From contig JAURZK010000036.1 in assembly GCA_030653505.1 (NCBI GenBank), positions 31,418 to 95,417 of the forward strand: a DNA stretch of 64,000 nucleotides. Direction: 5' to 3'. Position 1 is the stretch's first letter. Every line of letters starts with the position of its first letter. The DNA is from Rubrivivax sp. Lineage in GTDB: Bacteria; Pseudomonadota; Gammaproteobacteria; Burkholderiales; Burkholderiaceae_C. The notes below the pieces were generated by a model that worked only from the letters and a program-made list of their open reading frames with translations, had not been told where the DNA came from and searched no databases. Shown here in pieces: positions 41,611 through 54,626 of the stretch. The translations under genes were made by a program, and so were the position numbers.

Positions 41611-44600
41611 ATGAGCCCCAGCCCCATCCACCCCATTCCAGCGCCGCGCCGCGCCCGCGCCGCACGCCGCGCAGCGCTGCGGCTGCAGCCCGGCTGGCGG
41701 CCGGTGCTGCGCCCGGTGAGCCTGGCCGTGTGCCTGCTGGGCGCACACCCGGCCGTCCTTGCACTGCCCACGGGTGCCCTGCTCACCGGCGGCCAGGCGA
41801 CGGTGCAGCAGACGGCGCCGGGCCAGATGCTCATTCAGCAGGCCACGGCCAAGGCCGGCCTCGACTGGACCAGTTTCTCCATCGCCGCCGGCGAGGCCGT
41901 CAACGTCGTGCAACCCGACCGCGCTTCGGTGCTGCTCAACCGCATCGTCGGCAGCGACCCTTCGCTGATCTACGGCGCGCTGCGCAGCAACGGTAGCGTG
42001 TGGCTGATCAACCCGCGCGGCATCGTCTTCGGCGCCGGCTCGCGGGTCGACGTCGGCGGCCTGGTGGCCAGCACCTTGTCGATCAGCGGCGATGCGCTTG
42101 CCGGTGGCCGCATCCAGCTCGGTGTAGCCGGCGCAGAGGCGGGCGAACTGCGCAGCGAAGGCCACATCACCGCTGTCGACGGCAGTGTGGTGCTGGCCGC
42201 GCCGCGGCTGCTGCACGGTGGACAGATCGACGCCCGACGCGTCGGCCTGGTGGCGGCCAGCGAGGTGCTGGTCGACGTCGAGGGCGACGGCCTCGTCTTC
42301 TTCAACGTGCGCAACCAGGGGCTCGACACCCGCCTGGCCCTGCTCGGCGGCGTGCGCGCCGACGGTGGCACGGCGGACATCCGCGCCGCCGCGCGCGCCG
42401 GCTTCGCCGACACCGTGCTCAACCTCGAAGGTGTGGTGCAGGCGCGCGGCATCGGTGTGCGCGAAGGCCGCATCGTCATTGACGGTGGCGCTAGCGGCAT
42501 CACGCGCGTGGCCGGCACGCTCGACGCCGGTGACGCCGCCGGCGGGCGTGGCGGCAGCCTCAGCGTACAGGGCGATCGTCTGCAGGTCGAGGCCGGAGCG
42601 CGGCTGCATGCCCGCGGCCCGGCCGGCGGCGGCCAGATCCTGCTGGGCGGCGACTACCAGGGCGGCAATGCCACGATGCGCAACGCCACACAAACCACGG
42701 TTGCCCATGGCGCCGTGCTGGACGCCAGCGCCACGCAGGCCGGCGACGGTGGACGCATCATCGTGTGGTCAGACGACACGACGGTCTTCGACGGCCACGC
42801 CGCCGTGCGCGGTGGGCCGGCCGGCGGCAGTGGCGGCTTCGTCGAAACCTCGGGCAAGCTGAACCTGGGCATCCAGCACGGCAGCGTCGACCTCGCTGCG
42901 CCCGCGGGATCGGCCGGCCAATGGCTGCTCGACCCGCAGGACATCAACGTCGCCGCGGGTGGCGGAGCCCTCTACCCTGACGTGCAGACAGCCGGCGCGC
43001 AACCCGGCACGCTGCAGACCGTGGCGCCGGCCACGCTGCTGGCCGTCAACGGCTCGGTCACCTTGGCGGCCACGCGCAACATCACCATCACCGACGCCCT
43101 GGTGCTCACCGCCGCAGGCGGCAGCCTCACGCTGACCGGCGGCACCACGGGCGGCATCCTGCTGAAGGCCGATGTCGGCACGAACAATGGCGCCATCGAG
43201 ATGAGTTCGGGCAGCGGCGGCATCACCCAGGACGCCGGCACCTCGGTCAACGCCGGCAGCGCAACGCTGACGCTGAACGGCGGTGGCGGCAACGTCACGC
43301 TGTCGGGCGCCCTGGCGACCACCCACACCGGCAACGGCGCGGTGTCCATCAGCAACGCTGCCAATCTGCAGGTCGGCGGCATCACCACGGGCAGTGCGTC
43401 GGGCCGCGTGTCGCTGAACTTCAGCGGCAACGGCACGCAAGCGGCCGGCACCGGCATCACCGAAGGCAACCTCGTGTTGAGCGGGATCGGAACACTCACG
43501 CTGTCCAGCAGCAGCAACGACTTCAGCGGCGGCGTCGCCGTCGACGCCGGTACCCTGCAGGTCAGCGGAAGCACCGCCAAGGCCGGCGGCGGCAGCATCG
43601 TGCTGGCGGCCAACCGCACGCTCGACCTCGTCGGCGGCGCGAGCATCGGCAACGCCGTGACCTTGCCCAATGGCAGCGCGACGATCAGCAGCAGCTTCGG
43701 TGGCGGCACGCTCGGCGGCGCCAACACCTTGACGATCAGCAACAACGACACGCTGAACCTTTCGGCCGGCAGCGGAAGCACGCTGCACATCGCGCAGGCC
43801 ATCGCCGACGGCGGCGCCGACAACGGCATCGTCGCGGTGGCGGGCCCGGGCACCGTCGCCCTGGGCGGCTCGGCCAGCTACGGCGGGGCGACCTCCGTCG
43901 GCAGCGGCACGCTGCGCATCGACGGCAGCGGGCAGGTCGGCGCCGGCAACATCGACCTGGGTGCGAACCGGCTCGATATCACGGGTGGGGCCACGGTCAC
44001 ACGCACCGTGCTGGCCGCCAGCGGCGCCAGCATCTCGAGCAGCAGCGGTGGTGGCACACTGGGCGGCGCCGGTGCGCTGACACTGGCGCAGGGTGCGGCG
44101 CTGAACCTGCTGAGCGGCGGATCGGGCAGCCCGCTCAATGTCCTGCGCGTGATCCCGAGCGTGCCGGGTGGCGCCGACGAAACGGTGAACGTCACCGCCG
44201 GCACCGTGGCGCTGAAGGCGAACAACACCTACACCGGCGCCACCACTGTCAGCGCTGGCGCCACGCTGGTGGCCGGCGACGGCAGCACCGGTGGCACGCT
44301 GGGCAGTGGCAACCTCACGCTGGGCGCCGGCGCCACGCTGCGCATCGACCGCACCGATGCCGTGAGCCTGACGCAGCAGATCCTGGGCGCCAGCAGCGGC
44401 GACGGCACGCTCGAACTGACCGGTGGCACGCTCACCCTCGGCGGCGCCAACACCCACGGCGCCACCCTGCTCACCGGCGGCGACCTGACGGTGGTGACGG
44501 GCGGCAGCCTGGGCACCGGGGCGGTCAGCTTCAACGGCCTGTCGGTCGTCACCATCGACAGCACTGGCACCGTCACCCTGGCCGGGGCGCTGACGGGCGA

Positions 44601-47600
44601 CGGCACGCTCATCCAGGACGGCACTGGCATCACCCGCCTCACGGGTGACAGCAGTGCCAGCTTCACCGGGGCCATCAACGTCAGCGGGGGCACGCTGCGG
44701 CTGGACGGCAGCGGCGCCAGGACCGGGCCGGGCGCGATCACGGTGTCGGCCTCACGCACGCTGGACATCACGAACGGCGCCACGCTCGAGGCCCCGCTGA
44801 CGCTGGGCACCGGCGCCTCGGTGATCAGCAGCACGGGCGGCGGCACCCTGGGCGGCGCGGGCACGCTGACACTCGTCGACGGCGCGAACCTGAACCTGGC
44901 CGGCGGCAGCGGCAGCGTGCTCGACGTGAACCGCGTGATTCCCGAATTGGCCGGCGGCCCGGCCGAGACCGTCACCGTCACCGGCGGCACGGTGCTGATG
45001 CAGCAGGTCAACACCTACACCGGCACCACGACCGTCAACAGCGGCGCGACGCTGCGCCTGAATGCCACCAGTGTCGGTTCGATCAGCGCGGTCGCGCTGG
45101 CCGGCAACGGCACACTCGACATCACGGCCGGCGGCATCTTCACGCGCGACCTCGGCGTGGCACCGGGCGCCAGCGTCATCAGCAGCAGCGGCGGCGGCAC
45201 GCTGGGTGGCGTCGGCGCACTGACGCTGACCGACGGCGCCGCCCTCAACCTGGCCGGCACCGGCGCCAGCACGCTGACGGTGGCCCGCGTCATCGGCGAG
45301 GTCGCGGGCGGCAGTGCCGAGTCGGTGGCCATCGGCAACGGCACGGTGCGGCTTCTGGCCGACAACACCTACACCGGCAGTACCACCGTCGCAGCGGGCG
45401 CCACGCTGGTGGCCGGCAGCGGCGTTGCGGGAACCGTCGGCGGCGGCACCGTAACGCTCGGCGCCGGCGCCACGCTGCGCATCGATCGCAGCGACGGCGT
45501 CGCGCTGGCCCAGGGCATCCAGGGCGCCGCCAGCGGCGACGGCACGCTCGAACACGTGGGCAACGGCACGACGGTGCTCACCGGGAGCAACAGCTATGGC
45601 GCCACCCTCGTCAGTGCCGGCGTGTTGCAGTTGGGCGCAGGCGGCAGCACCGGCACCGCGGGCACCGGCAGCATCACGCTCGCCGGCCCGGGGGCGCTCG
45701 CGGTCAACCGCAACGACGCCGTTACCCTGGGCCATACGCTGCTGGGCGATGGCGCCTTCACGCAGGCCGGCAGCGGCACCACCAGGCTCACGGCCAGCAG
45801 CGGCAGCTACAGCGGTGCCGTATCCATCGCGGCCGGCGTGCTGCAACTCGACGGCGCGGCCAGCCTGGGCAGCGCCGGGTTCACGGTCAACGGCGGCACG
45901 CTCGACCTCACCGGCAACGCCAGCATCGGCAACGCGGTGAGCGTTGCCAACGGCGGCAGCATCACCAGCAGCAGCGGCAACGGCACGCTGGCCGCCGGCA
46001 CGCTGACGCTGGCCGACGGCGCCATGCTGAACCTGGCCGGCGCCGGCAGCAGCACGCTGACCATGGCGCGCGCCGTTGCCGACGTGCCCGGCGGCGCGGC
46101 CGAGTCCGTCGGCGTGGGCGGCGGCACCGTCGTGCTGCAGGCCGCCAACACCTACACCGGCGGCACCACAGTCGCCAGCGGTACGCTGCGCCTGGACGGC
46201 GCCGCGGCCAGCGCCGGCAGCGGCAGCATCAGCCTGGGCGCCAACGTGCTGGACATCACCAACGGCGCCAGCCTCACCGCCGATGTCACGGCCAACGGCG
46301 GCGCCACCGTGCGCAGCAGCGGCGGCGGCGGCACGCTGGCCGCGGGGTCGCTGACGCTGGCCGACGGCGCCACGCTGAACCTGGCCGGCGCCGCCGGCAG
46401 CACGCTGACCATGGCGCGCCTGATCGCGGCCGTACCCGGCGGTGCGGCCGAGTCGGTCGCCATCGGCGGCGGCACCGTCGCGCTGCAGGCCGCCAACACC
46501 TACACCGGCGGCACCGCCGTCACCGCCGGTACGCTGCGCCTGTACGGCGTCACGGCCAGCGCCGGCAGCGGCGCCATAGCCCTGGGCGGCAGCACGCTGG
46601 ACATCAGAAACGGCGCCAGCGTGGCCAACGCGTTGACGCTGGCCGGCGGCGCCAGCCTCACCGCCAGCAGCGGCCACGGCACGCTGGCGTTCAACGCCAC
46701 CCCGCTGACGCTGGCCGACACCAGCACGCTGAACCTGTCCAGCGGCGGCGGCACACTGGCCATCGAGCGCGTCATCACCGACGGCGCGGGCATCGCGGCA
46801 ATCAGCGTCGGCACCGGCGCCGTGGCCCTGCGCGCCGACAACACCATCGACGGCACCACCACCATCGGCGCCGGCACGCTGCTCACCGTGGGCGACGGCG
46901 CGGCCAGCGGCACGCTGGGCGGCGGCAACGTCGTCATCGGCAGCGGCGGTACGCTGCGCGTCAGCCGCGACGCCAACGCGGCGCTGACGCTGCCAGGCAA
47001 CCTCTCGGGCGCTGGCGCGCTGCAACTCACCGGCGGCACGCTCACCGTGCTGGGCGGCAGCAACAACAGCTACAGCGGCGGCACCACCGTCACCAGCGGC
47101 ACGCTGCGCCTGAACGGCGCCAGTGCCGGCAGCGGCGCCATCGCCCTGGGCGCGAACACGCTGGACATCAGCAACGGCGCCAGCGTCGCCAACACGGTGA
47201 CGCTGGCCAGTGGCGCCAGCATCGCCAGCAGCAGCGGCGGCGGCACGCTGACCGCCGGCACCGCGCTGAGCCTGGGCAACGCCGCGGGCCTGACGCTGTC
47301 CAGCGGCAACGGCGGCACGCTCACCGTGGCGCGCAGCATCACCGACACCGCCAACAACGCCACCGTCACCGTCGCTGGCGGCACGGTGGCGCTGCAGACG
47401 GCCAACAGCCACGGCGGCGGCACCACCGTCACCGCCGGCACGCTGCGCCTGGACGGCGCCGGCGCCACCCTGGGCAGCGGCGCGCTGAGCCTCGGGTCGA
47501 ACACGCTGGACCTGGCCACCGCGGCCAGCCTGGCCAACGCGGTGAGCGTCGCCAGCGGTGGCAGCATCACCAGCAGCAGCGGCAACGGCACGCTGGCCGC

Positions 47601-50600
47601 CGGCACGCTGACGCTGGCCGACGGCGCCACGCTGAACTTGGCCGGCACCGCCGGCAGCACGTTGACCGTGGCGCGCGCCTTAACCGCGGTACCCGGCGGC
47701 GCGGCCGAGTCCGTCAGCGTGGGCGGCGGCACCGTCGTGCTGCAGGCCACCAACACCTACACCGGCGGCACCACCGTCGCCAGCGGCACGCTGCGCCTGG
47801 ACAGCGCCAGCGCCACCCTGGGCAGCGGCGCGCTCGGCCTGGGGTCGAACACGCTGGACCTGGCCAACGCGGCCAGCCTGGCCAACGCGGTGAGCGCCGC
47901 CAGCGGTGGCAGCATCACCAGCAGCAGCGGCAACGGCACGCTGGCCCCCGGCACGCTGACGCTGGCCGACGGCGCGACGCTGAACCTGGCCGGCGCCGGC
48001 AGCAGCACGCTGACCGTGGCGCGCGTGATCGCGGCCGTGCCCGGCGGTGCGGCCGAGTCGGTCGCCATCGGCGGTGGCACCGTCGCGCTGCAGGCCGCCA
48101 ACACCTACGCCGGCGGCACCACCGTCACCGCAGGCACGCTGCGCCTGGACGGCGCCACGGCCAGTGCCGGCAGCGGCAGCATCGCCCTGGGCGGCAACAC
48201 GCTGGACATCAGCAACGGCGCCAGCGTGGCCAACGCGCTGAGCCTGTCTGGCGGCGCGACGATCTCCAGCAGCCTGGGCAACGGCACACTCGGTGCAGGC
48301 CCGGCGCTGAACCTGCCCGCCGCGGCCACGCTGACTGTCGCCGGCGCTGCGTCCAGCACGCTGACGGTGGCGCGGGCCATCGACGACAACGCCGGCGACG
48401 GTGCGCTCGCGGTGAGCCTCGGCACGGTCGTGCTGACGTCGGCCAGCGGCTACGGCGGCGGCACCGCCATCGCCAGCGGCGCGACGCTGGCACTGGGCGC
48501 CGGCGGCGCCAGCGGCAGCATCGGCAGCGGTGCCGTTGTCGACAACGGCACGCTGCGCATCCACCGCGACGCCAGCGTCAGCCTCACGCTGTCCAACGCC
48601 ATCAGCGGCGGCGGCTCGCTGGAACAGGTGGGTGCCGGCACCACGGTGTTGACCGGCGCCAACAGCTACGGCAGCACGCTGGTCGGCAACGGCGTGCTGC
48701 AGGTGGGCAACGGCGGTGGCTCGGGCACGCTAGGCAACGGCAGCATCACGGTGAACAGCCCCGGCTCGCTGCGTTTCAACCGCAGCGGCACACTCACCGT
48801 GCCCGGCAGCATCGTCGGCACCGGCAGCCTCGAACTGGCCGGCAGCGGCGTGGCGGTGCTCACGGCCCCGGCCAGCTACGGCGGCAGCACCAACGTGCTC
48901 AACGGCACGCTGCGCATCGCCGGCGCCACGGCCTCGGCCGGCGCCGGGCCCATCGCCATCGGCACCAACACGCTGGACATCGCCGACGGGGCCAGCGTCT
49001 CTGGCGTGGTCACCGTCGCCAACGGCGGCACCATCACCAACAGCAGCGGCACCGGTACGCTGGCGGCCAACGCCGTGCCGCTGACGCTGCCAGGCGGCAG
49101 CACCGTCATCCTGAGCAGCACGGGCAACGGGCTGACGGTGAACCGCGTCGTCAGCGACGGTGCGGGCATCGCCGGGGTGCTCGTGGGCGGCGCGTCGACC
49201 GTGACGCTGGGCGCCGTCAACGCCTACGAGGGCAGCACACGCATCGACAGTGGCACGCTCGTGCTGGGCGTCGACAACGCCGTGGCGGCCGCCAGCAGCC
49301 TGGTCGTCGATGGCGGCACACTGTCCATCGGCACGCGCAGCGCCAGCGTTGCGGCGCTGACGCTGCTGGGCGGCAGCGTCACCGGCACCACGGGCAGGCT
49401 GGCCAGCACGGCCGCGGTCGATGCCCGCAGCGGCAGCATCGGCGCCATCCTCGAAGGCAGCGCCGGCCTGGTCAAGACGAGCACCGGCACCGTCACGCTC
49501 AGCGGGGCGAACACCTACACCGGCGCGACCACCGTCGGCAACGGCACGCTCTCCCTGGGCGCGAACGACGTGCTGGCCAACGCCGGCGCGCTGGTGATCG
49601 ATGGCGGCAGCTTCGACATCAACAGCCGCAGCGACACCGTCGCCTCGCTGTCGCTGCAAGGCGGCAGCATCACCGGCACCACCGGCGTGCTCACCAGCAC
49701 CGCCGGTGTCGATGCGCGCAGTGGCAGCATCGACGCCATCCTTGGCGGCAGCGCGGGCCTGACCAAGACCACGACCGGCACCGTCATGCTCGGCGGCGGC
49801 AACACCTACACCGGCGCGACCACCGTCAGCAGCGGCACGCTGGCACTGGGCGCCAACGACGTGCTGGCCGATGCGAGCGCACTGGTCGTCAACGGCGGCA
49901 GCTTCGACATCAGCCACCACAGCGATACGGTGGCCTCGCTGTCCCTGCAAAGCGGCGCCGTCACCGGCAGCACGGGCGTGCTGACCAGCATCGCCAGCGT
50001 CGATGCGCGCAGCGGCAGCATCGGTGCCGTCCTCGGTGGCAGCGCGGGCCTGGCCAAGACCACCATCGGCACCGTCACGCTCGGCGGCGCCAACACCTAC
50101 ACCGGCCCCACCACCGTCAGCGGGGGCACGCTGGCCCTGGGCGCCAACGACGTGCTGGCCGATGCCAGCGCACTGGTCGTCGACGGCGGCACCTTCGACG
50201 TCAACAGCCGCAGCGACACGGTGGCCTCGCTGTCGTTGCACAGCGGCAGCGTCACCGGCAGCACCGGCGTGCTTACCAGCACCGCGGACGTCGATGCGCG
50301 CAGCGGCAGCATCGGCGCCATCCTCGGTGGCAGCGCAGGACTGAACAAGACGACCGCCGGCACCGTCACGCTGGGCGGCACCAACACCTACACCGGCCCC
50401 ACCACCGTCAGCGCAGGCACGCTGGCCCTGGGCGCCAACGACGTGCTGGCCGATGCCAGCGCGCTGGTTGTCGACGGCGGCACCTTCGACATCAACAGCC
50501 GCAGCGACACGGTCGCCGGCGTCAGCCTCAGGAGTGGCAGCATCGCCGGCACCTCGGGCGTGCTCACCAGCACCAGCAGCTTCGACGTGCAAGGCGGCAG

Positions 50601-53600
50601 CATCGGCGCCATCCTGGGCGGCAGCGCCGGGCTGACCAAGACGACCGCCGGGACGGTGACGCTCGGGGGCGCGAACACCTACACCGGCGTGACGACGGTG
50701 CAGGCCGGCACGCTGGCGCTGGGCGCGTCGGACCGCCTGAGCACGGCCGGCAGCCTGCAGGTCAGCGGCGGCAGCTTCGAGCTCGGCGGCTTCAGCCAGG
50801 CCCTGGCCGGCGTGCAGCTCACCGGCGGCAGCATCGCGGGCGGCACGCTCACGAGCACCACGGCCTTCGACATGCAGGCCGGCACCGTCGGCGCCGTGCT
50901 GGCTGGCACCGCAGGGCTGAACAAGACGACGAGCGGCACGGTGGCTCTGAACGCGGTCAACACCTACACCGGCCCGACCTCGGTCAGCGGCGGCTCGCTG
51001 CTGATGGGCGGCGTGAACCGTCTGGCCTTCGCCGGATCGCTGACGGTCAGTGGCGGCAGCTTCGACCTCGGCGGCGGTGCCCAGACCCTGGCCGGCGTGC
51101 AGCTGACGGGCGGCAGCATCGCCGGCGGCACGCTCAGCAGCACCACGGCATTCGACATGCAGGCCGGCAGCGTCAGCGCCGTGCTGGCCGGCAGCGTCGG
51201 CCTGAACAAGACGGGCGCGGGCAGCGTGACCCTCAGCGGCGCCAACACCTACACCGGCACCACCACCGTCAGCACGGGCACGCTGGCCCTGGGTGCCGGC
51301 AACGTGCTGGCCAACGCCGGCGCGCTGGTCGTCAGCGGCGGCAATTTCGATATCGGTTCGCACGACGACACCGTGGCGTCGCTGTCGCTGCTGGGCGGCA
51401 GCGTCACCGGCAGCACCGGCGTGCTCTCCAGCACGGCCACGGTCGACGCCCGCAGCGGCAGCATCGACGCCATCCTGGGCGGCAGCGCCGGCCTGGCCAA
51501 GACCACCGACGGCACCGTCACGCTGGGCGGTGCCAACACCTACACCGGCACCACCACCGTCAGCGCAGGCACGCTGGCGCTGGGTGCGGGCAACGTGCTG
51601 GCCGACGCCGGAATGCTGGTCGTCGATGGCGGCAGCTTCGACATCGGCGCGAACAGCGACACCATCGCTGCGCTGTTGCTGCAGGGCGGCAATGTCACCG
51701 GCAGCACCGGTGTGCTCACCAGCACGGCCGCCATCGATGCCCGCAGCGGCAGCATCGGCGCCATCCTGGGCGGCAGCGCCGGCCTTGCCAAGACGACCGC
51801 CGGCACGGTCACGCTCGGTGGCGCCAACACCTACACCGGTACGACCACGGTCAGCGCCGGCACCTTGACGCTGGGTAACGACCAAACCTTGCCTTCCGCG
51901 AGTGGCCTGGTGGTCGACGGCGGCACGCTCGACGTCGGCACGCACAACGACACCGTCGCCTCGGTGTCGTTGCAAGGCGGCAGCATCCTGGGCAGCGGCG
52001 GCCTGCTCACCAGCCTCGGCGACTTCGACCTGCGCAGCGGCACCGTCACCGCCATCCTCGACGGCGCCGTGAACCTGGTGAAGTCGACTGCGGGCGCCGT
52101 CACGCTGGGCGGCGTCAACACCTATGCCGGTGCGACCGGGGTGAACTCCGGCACGCTGGCGCTGGGCAGTGCCGGCCGCTTGCCGGCCCGCACGGCGCTG
52201 ACCGTCGCCAGCGGTGCAGTGCTGACGATGAACGGCGACGAGACGGTGGCCAGCCTGCTGCTCGCCGGCACCCTGGCCGGCAGCGGCACGCTCACTGCCG
52301 CCATCTACAGCCTGGACGGCGGCACCGCCAACACCGATCTGGGCATCGGCACGCTCACCGCCACCGGCAACAGCCGGCTGGCCGCCACCGCGGCCGCCGG
52401 CACCGTGACCGTGAGCAGCGGCACCCTCACACTGGCTGCCGGCAACCTGCTGGCCGACGACGCCGCCGTCACCGTCGCCAGCAACGCCACGCTGGCACTG
52501 GACGCCACCGACACCGTCGCCAGCCTGGCCCTGGCCGGCACACTCGCAGGCAGCGGCACGCTCAGCGCGGCGACCTATGCGCTCGACGGCGGCACCGTGA
52601 ACGCCAACCTGGGCGCCGGCGCGCTGAGCAGCCGCGGCACCAGCGTGCTGGCCGGCAGCGCTGCCGTGGGCAGCGTCACCGTCCAGGCGGGCACCCTGAC
52701 GCTGGCCTCGGCGCAGCGCCTGAGCGCCGCGCCGGCCGTGCAGCTGGACACGGCCGGCGCACTCACGCTGCTCGGCGGCCAGGCCTTCGGCACGCTGGCC
52801 GGCAGCGGCACGCTGGCGCTCGGTGGCTTCACGCTGGCCACGGGCGGCGGCGGCGACAGCACCTTTGCCGGCGTCATCGGCGGCAGCGGCGGGCTGGTCA
52901 AGCAGGGCAGCAGCATCTTCACCCTCACCGGGGCCAGCACCTACACTGGCCCCACGCGGGTCGCAGCCGGCACGCTGCGCCTGGGCAACGGCCTGGACGA
53001 TGGCAGCGCCGGCGCCAGCAGCGGCAGCCTGGCCACCAGCGACTTCCAGGTCGAGGGCCTGCTGGAACTGGCGCGTGCAGACGACGTCACGCTCGCGCAG
53101 CCGGTCGCCGGCAGCGGCGCCGTGCGCCAGGTCGGCAGCGGCCGCGTGCTGTTCAGCGGCAACAACAAGACCTACACCGGCGACACCACGGTGGCGCGCG
53201 GCGAACTGGCCACCGCCAGCGCCGACGAGCTGCCCGACGCCAGTGCCGTGGTGGTGGCCGCCGACGCTCGCCTGACACTGGGTGGCCGCGAGACGCTGCG
53301 CAGCCTGTCCGCGGAAGGCACTGTCGCGCTGGCCGGCGACCTCGCCGCCAGCGGCGACCTGCTGCTGCGCGGCAGCGTCACCACCATAGGGCCACTGCAG
53401 CTGAGTGGCGGGCGCATCGAGGCCGTGAACGCCGGCAACCACTTCGGCGCCGCACTGGCCGTCGATGCCCGCAGCGCCGTCGCGCTGGGCGCGGGCGTCG
53501 ATGGTGGCGGCGCCGGGCGCGAGCTGGTGCTGGGCCACGTGCGTGTCGCCGACGGTGGCCGCATCGAAGCCGGCCGACTCCTGCTGGGCAGCAGCACCAC

Positions 53601-54618
53601 GGTCGACGGCGGCACGCTGCAGCTGGTGGCCACTGCGTCACCAGGCGGCATCTCACCCGACGCCGCGCTCAGCGGCAAGCAGGCCATCGCGCTGCCCATC
53701 GCCTGGGCCGAGGACACGGTGCTGGCCGATGCCGACAGCCGCATCGCCGTGGCGGCCGGTGCGGCGCTGGACATCGTCGCCAGCGGCGGCGGCTCGGTGC
53801 GGCTGCTGGACGCGGACAACAGCTTCCTGGGCAGCCTGGCGGTGGTGAGTGGTGTGCCCGACACACCCTGGTCGGTGAACGCCACCACCCTGGCCTTCGG
53901 CGGCGGCGTGGCACAGAACCACGCGCTGCAGAGCCGCGTGCAGGTCAACGGCCTGACGGTCAACGTCGGCGGCGCGGGCATCGTCGCCGACGTCGTCGGC
54001 ATCCGTGCCGACCGCCTGGCCACCGTAGGCAGCGGTGCCGCCATCGTCGCCCGCCTGCCCTACGACAGCGCTGCCGGCACCGCGAGCCAGCTGCCGGGGC
54101 TGACGCTGGAACTCACGCCCGAGGCCTACAACCAGAGCTTTCCCTTCGGCGCACCGGGCGCCGACGGCGGGCTGCGCGTGAACGTGGGCAGCCGCGCCTA
54201 CGGCGACCGCACGCTGCCGCTGGACGCCGGCTACGTGACCGTGTTGCCGCGCGACGGCGCCCGCGGCACCACCGCGGTGCTGCTGCTGGGCCCGACGGTG
54301 AACCCGGCCGGCGGCTACCGCTTCTTCTTCGACGGCGCTGGCCGACAGAGCGAGATCCCCGTCTTCTACAACGGCGTGCTGCCGACCACGCCGCAGGTCG
54401 AGAACTCGCTTTCGGCCGCGGTGGCGGTGTCCGAAGGTGCACGCAAGGAACGCTTCGACGAGGCCGTGCGCACCGAGAACGTGGCGGTGCGGCTGCGCGC
54501 CGGCGTCATCGCAGAGGTCGGACCGGCGCCTTCGGCCACGCAGGGCACCGAGGGCCTGCGTGTACCTGCCACCTGTCCGCCGCTGGGCACCACATTGGGC
54601 TGCGCGAAGGCGCCCTGA
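41611..54618 (+). CDS. Giant TpsA-type adhesin with autotransporter-associated beta-strand repeats
   Basis: Secreted exoprotein of 4,335 residues. It has an extended signal peptide (to about residue 51), then the filamentous-haemagglutinin TPS domain with [10 protein letters not shown] at 134-143, needed for recognition by the TpsB transporter. Most of the remainder is a beta-helix of N-T-Y-T-G-x-T-T-V-x-x-G-T-L repeats (over twenty copies), normally called passenger-associated transport repeats. There is no C-terminal autotransporter barrel, which fits export by the TpsB protein encoded upstream. The mature protein appears free of cysteine until C4322 and C4331 near the end. ATG 41611 is used; an upstream in-frame extension to 41461 overlaps tpsB and lacks a signal peptide. 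The likely role is surface adhesion or biofilm formation. Confidence 0.92.
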   Translation: MSPSPIHPIPAPRRARAARRAALRLQPGWRPVLRPVSLAVCLLGAHPAVLALPTGALLTGGQATVQQTAPGQMLIQQATAKAGLDWTSFSIAAGEAVNVVQPDRASVLLNRIVGSDPSLIYGALRSNGSVWLINPRGIVFGAGSRVDVGGLVASTLSISGDALAGGRIQLGVAGAEAGELRSEGHITAVDGSVVLAAPRLLHGGQIDARRVGLVAASEVLVDVEGDGLVFFNVRNQGLDTRLALLGGVRADGGTADIRAAARAGFADTVLNLEGVVQARGIGVREGRIVIDGGASGITRVAGTLDAGDAAGGRGGSLSVQGDRLQVEAGARLHARGPAGGGQILLGGDYQGGNATMRNATQTTVAHGAVLDASATQAGDGGRIIVWSDDTTVFDGHAAVRGGPAGGSGGFVETSGKLNLGIQHGSVDLAAPAGSAGQWLLDPQDINVAAGGGALYPDVQTAGAQPGTLQTVAPATLLAVNGSVTLAATRNITITDALVLTAAGGSLTLTGGTTGGILLKADVGTNNGAIEMSSGSGGITQDAGTSVNAGSATLTLNGGGGNVTLSGALATTHTGNGAVSISNAANLQVGGITTGSASGRVSLNFSGNGTQAAGTGITEGNLVLSGIGTLTLSSSSNDFSGGVAVDAGTLQVSGSTAKAGGGSIVLAANRTLDLVGGASIGNAVTLPNGSATISSSFGGGTLGGANTLTISNNDTLNLSAGSGSTLHIAQAIADGGADNGIVAVAGPGTVALGGSASYGGATSVGSGTLRIDGSGQVGAGNIDLGANRLDITGGATVTRTVLAASGASISSSSGGGTLGGAGALTLAQGAALNLLSGGSGSPLNVLRVIPSVPGGADETVNVTAGTVALKANNTYTGATTVSAGATLVAGDGSTGGTLGSGNLTLGAGATLRIDRTDAVSLTQQILGASSGDGTLELTGGTLTLGGANTHGATLLTGGDLTVVTGGSLGTGAVSFNGLSVVTIDSTGTVTLAGALTGDGTLIQDGTGITRLTGDSSASFTGAINVSGGTLRLDGSGARTGPGAITVSASRTLDITNGATLEAPLTLGTGASVISSTGGGTLGGAGTLTLVDGANLNLAGGSGSVLDVNRVIPELAGGPAETVTVTGGTVLMQQVNTYTGTTTVNSGATLRLNATSVGSISAVALAGNGTLDITAGGIFTRDLGVAPGASVISSSGGGTLGGVGALTLTDGAALNLAGTGASTLTVARVIGEVAGGSAESVAIGNGTVRLLADNTYTGSTTVAAGATLVAGSGVAGTVGGGTVTLGAGATLRIDRSDGVALAQGIQGAASGDGTLEHVGNGTTVLTGSNSYGATLVSAGVLQLGAGGSTGTAGTGSITLAGPGALAVNRNDAVTLGHTLLGDGAFTQAGSGTTRLTASSGSYSGAVSIAAGVLQLDGAASLGSAGFTVNGGTLDLTGNASIGNAVSVANGGSITSSSGNGTLAAGTLTLADGAMLNLAGAGSSTLTMARAVADVPGGAAESVGVGGGTVVLQAANTYTGGTTVASGTLRLDGAAASAGSGSISLGANVLDITNGASLTADVTANGGATVRSSGGGGTLAAGSLTLADGATLNLAGAAGSTLTMARLIAAVPGGAAESVAIGGGTVALQAANTYTGGTAVTAGTLRLYGVTASAGSGAIALGGSTLDIRNGASVANALTLAGGASLTASSGHGTLAFNATPLTLADTSTLNLSSGGGTLAIERVITDGAGIAAISVGTGAVALRADNTIDGTTTIGAGTLLTVGDGAASGTLGGGNVVIGSGGTLRVSRDANAALTLPGNLSGAGALQLTGGTLTVLGGSNNSYSGGTTVTSGTLRLNGASAGSGAIALGANTLDISNGASVANTVTLASGASIASSSGGGTLTAGTALSLGNAAGLTLSSGNGGTLTVARSITDTANNATVTVAGGTVALQTANSHGGGTTVTAGTLRLDGAGATLGSGALSLGSNTLDLATAASLANAVSVASGGSITSSSGNGTLAAGTLTLADGATLNLAGTAGSTLTVARALTAVPGGAAESVSVGGGTVVLQATNTYTGGTTVASGTLRLDSASATLGSGALGLGSNTLDLANAASLANAVSAASGGSITSSSGNGTLAPGTLTLADGATLNLAGAGSSTLTVARVIAAVPGGAAESVAIGGGTVALQAANTYAGGTTVTAGTLRLDGATASAGSGSIALGGNTLDISNGASVANALSLSGGATISSSLGNGTLGAGPALNLPAAATLTVAGAASSTLTVARAIDDNAGDGALAVSLGTVVLTSASGYGGGTAIASGATLALGAGGASGSIGSGAVVDNGTLRIHRDASVSLTLSNAISGGGSLEQVGAGTTVLTGANSYGSTLVGNGVLQVGNGGGSGTLGNGSITVNSPGSLRFNRSGTLTVPGSIVGTGSLELAGSGVAVLTAPASYGGSTNVLNGTLRIAGATASAGAGPIAIGTNTLDIADGASVSGVVTVANGGTITNSSGTGTLAANAVPLTLPGGSTVILSSTGNGLTVNRVVSDGAGIAGVLVGGASTVTLGAVNAYEGSTRIDSGTLVLGVDNAVAAASSLVVDGGTLSIGTRSASVAALTLLGGSVTGTTGRLASTAAVDARSGSIGAILEGSAGLVKTSTGTVTLSGANTYTGATTVGNGTLSLGANDVLANAGALVIDGGSFDINSRSDTVASLSLQGGSITGTTGVLTSTAGVDARSGSIDAILGGSAGLTKTTTGTVMLGGGNTYTGATTVSSGTLALGANDVLADASALVVNGGSFDISHHSDTVASLSLQSGAVTGSTGVLTSIASVDARSGSIGAVLGGSAGLAKTTIGTVTLGGANTYTGPTTVSGGTLALGANDVLADASALVVDGGTFDVNSRSDTVASLSLHSGSVTGSTGVLTSTADVDARSGSIGAILGGSAGLNKTTAGTVTLGGTNTYTGPTTVSAGTLALGANDVLADASALVVDGGTFDINSRSDTVAGVSLRSGSIAGTSGVLTSTSSFDVQGGSIGAILGGSAGLTKTTAGTVTLGGANTYTGVTTVQAGTLALGASDRLSTAGSLQVSGGSFELGGFSQALAGVQLTGGSIAGGTLTSTTAFDMQAGTVGAVLAGTAGLNKTTSGTVALNAVNTYTGPTSVSGGSLLMGGVNRLAFAGSLTVSGGSFDLGGGAQTLAGVQLTGGSIAGGTLSSTTAFDMQAGSVSAVLAGSVGLNKTGAGSVTLSGANTYTGTTTVSTGTLALGAGNVLANAGALVVSGGNFDIGSHDDTVASLSLLGGSVTGSTGVLSSTATVDARSGSIDAILGGSAGLAKTTDGTVTLGGANTYTGTTTVSAGTLALGAGNVLADAGMLVVDGGSFDIGANSDTIAALLLQGGNVTGSTGVLTSTAAIDARSGSIGAILGGSAGLAKTTAGTVTLGGANTYTGTTTVSAGTLTLGNDQTLPSASGLVVDGGTLDVGTHNDTVASVSLQGGSILGSGGLLTSLGDFDLRSGTVTAILDGAVNLVKSTAGAVTLGGVNTYAGATGVNSGTLALGSAGRLPARTALTVASGAVLTMNGDETVASLLLAGTLAGSGTLTAAIYSLDGGTANTDLGIGTLTATGNSRLAATAAAGTVTVSSGTLTLAAGNLLADDAAVTVASNATLALDATDTVASLALAGTLAGSGTLSAATYALDGGTVNANLGAGALSSRGTSVLAGSAAVGSVTVQAGTLTLASAQRLSAAPAVQLDTAGALTLLGGQAFGTLAGSGTLALGGFTLATGGGGDSTFAGVIGGSGGLVKQGSSIFTLTGASTYTGPTRVAAGTLRLGNGLDDGSAGASSGSLATSDFQVEGLLELARADDVTLAQPVAGSGAVRQVGSGRVLFSGNNKTYTGDTTVARGELATASADELPDASAVVVAADARLTLGGRETLRSLSAEGTVALAGDLAASGDLLLRGSVTTIGPLQLSGGRIEAVNAGNHFGAALAVDARSAVALGAGVDGGGAGRELVLGHVRVADGGRIEAGRLLLGSSTTVDGGTLQLVATASPGGISPDAALSGKQAIALPIAWAEDTVLADADSRIAVAAGAALDIVASGGGSVRLLDADNSFLGSLAVVSGVPDTPWSVNATTLAFGGGVAQNHALQSRVQVNGLTVNVGGAGIVADVVGIRADRLATVGSGAAIVARLPYDSAAGTASQLPGLTLELTPEAYNQSFPFGAPGADGGLRVNVGSRAYGDRTLPLDAGYVTVLPRDGARGTTAVLLLGPTVNPAGGYRFFFDGAGRQSEIPVFYNGVLPTTPQVENSLSAAVAVSEGARKERFDEAVRTENVAVRLRAGVIAEVGPAPSATQGTEGLRVPATCPPLGTTLGCAKAP
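45807..48104 (+). repeat. Repeat class A of the adhesin: ~116-residue units
   Basis: Within the adhesin gene, units of 345-348 bases recur, for example 45807-46151, 46152-46499, 47409-47756 and 47757-48104, with diverged units between them. Each encodes G-G-T-T-V-x-x-G-T-L-R-L-D, a GSGAL-x-LG-x-NTLD turn, [26 protein letters not shown] and PGGAAESV, then N-T-Y. The last two units are nearly identical in protein sequence, suggesting recent duplication. Confidence 0.85.
49224..52121 (+). repeat. Repeat class B of the adhesin: ten tandem 285-291-base units
   Basis: A 2,898-base head-to-tail array of eight 291-base units and two 285-base units (50679-50963 and 50964-51248). Each encodes T-Y-T-G-x-T-T-V-x-x-G-T-L, a V-V-x-GG-x-F-D block, [15 protein letters not shown] strands, [17 protein letters not shown] and a closing T-V-T-L-G-G-x-N. 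Every boundary keeps the reading frame. Several neighbouring units are almost identical at the DNA level, which favours recombination-driven change in copy number. Confidence 0.93.
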
Positions 54619-54626
54619 ACCCGCAC

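Noticed and set aside
49224..52121. Tandem repeats considered as a CRISPR array.
   Set aside because: The units are contiguous 285-291-base coding repeats without spacers or short repeats, and no cas genes are present.
48730..53538. A 1,602-codon open frame on the minus strand opposite the adhesin repeats, plus shorter ones at 42769-44457 and 44752-47412.
   Set aside because: They result from GC-rich codon bias and periodic repeats. The predicted proteins are low-complexity, repeat every 96-97 codons in register with the adhesin units, and match no family.
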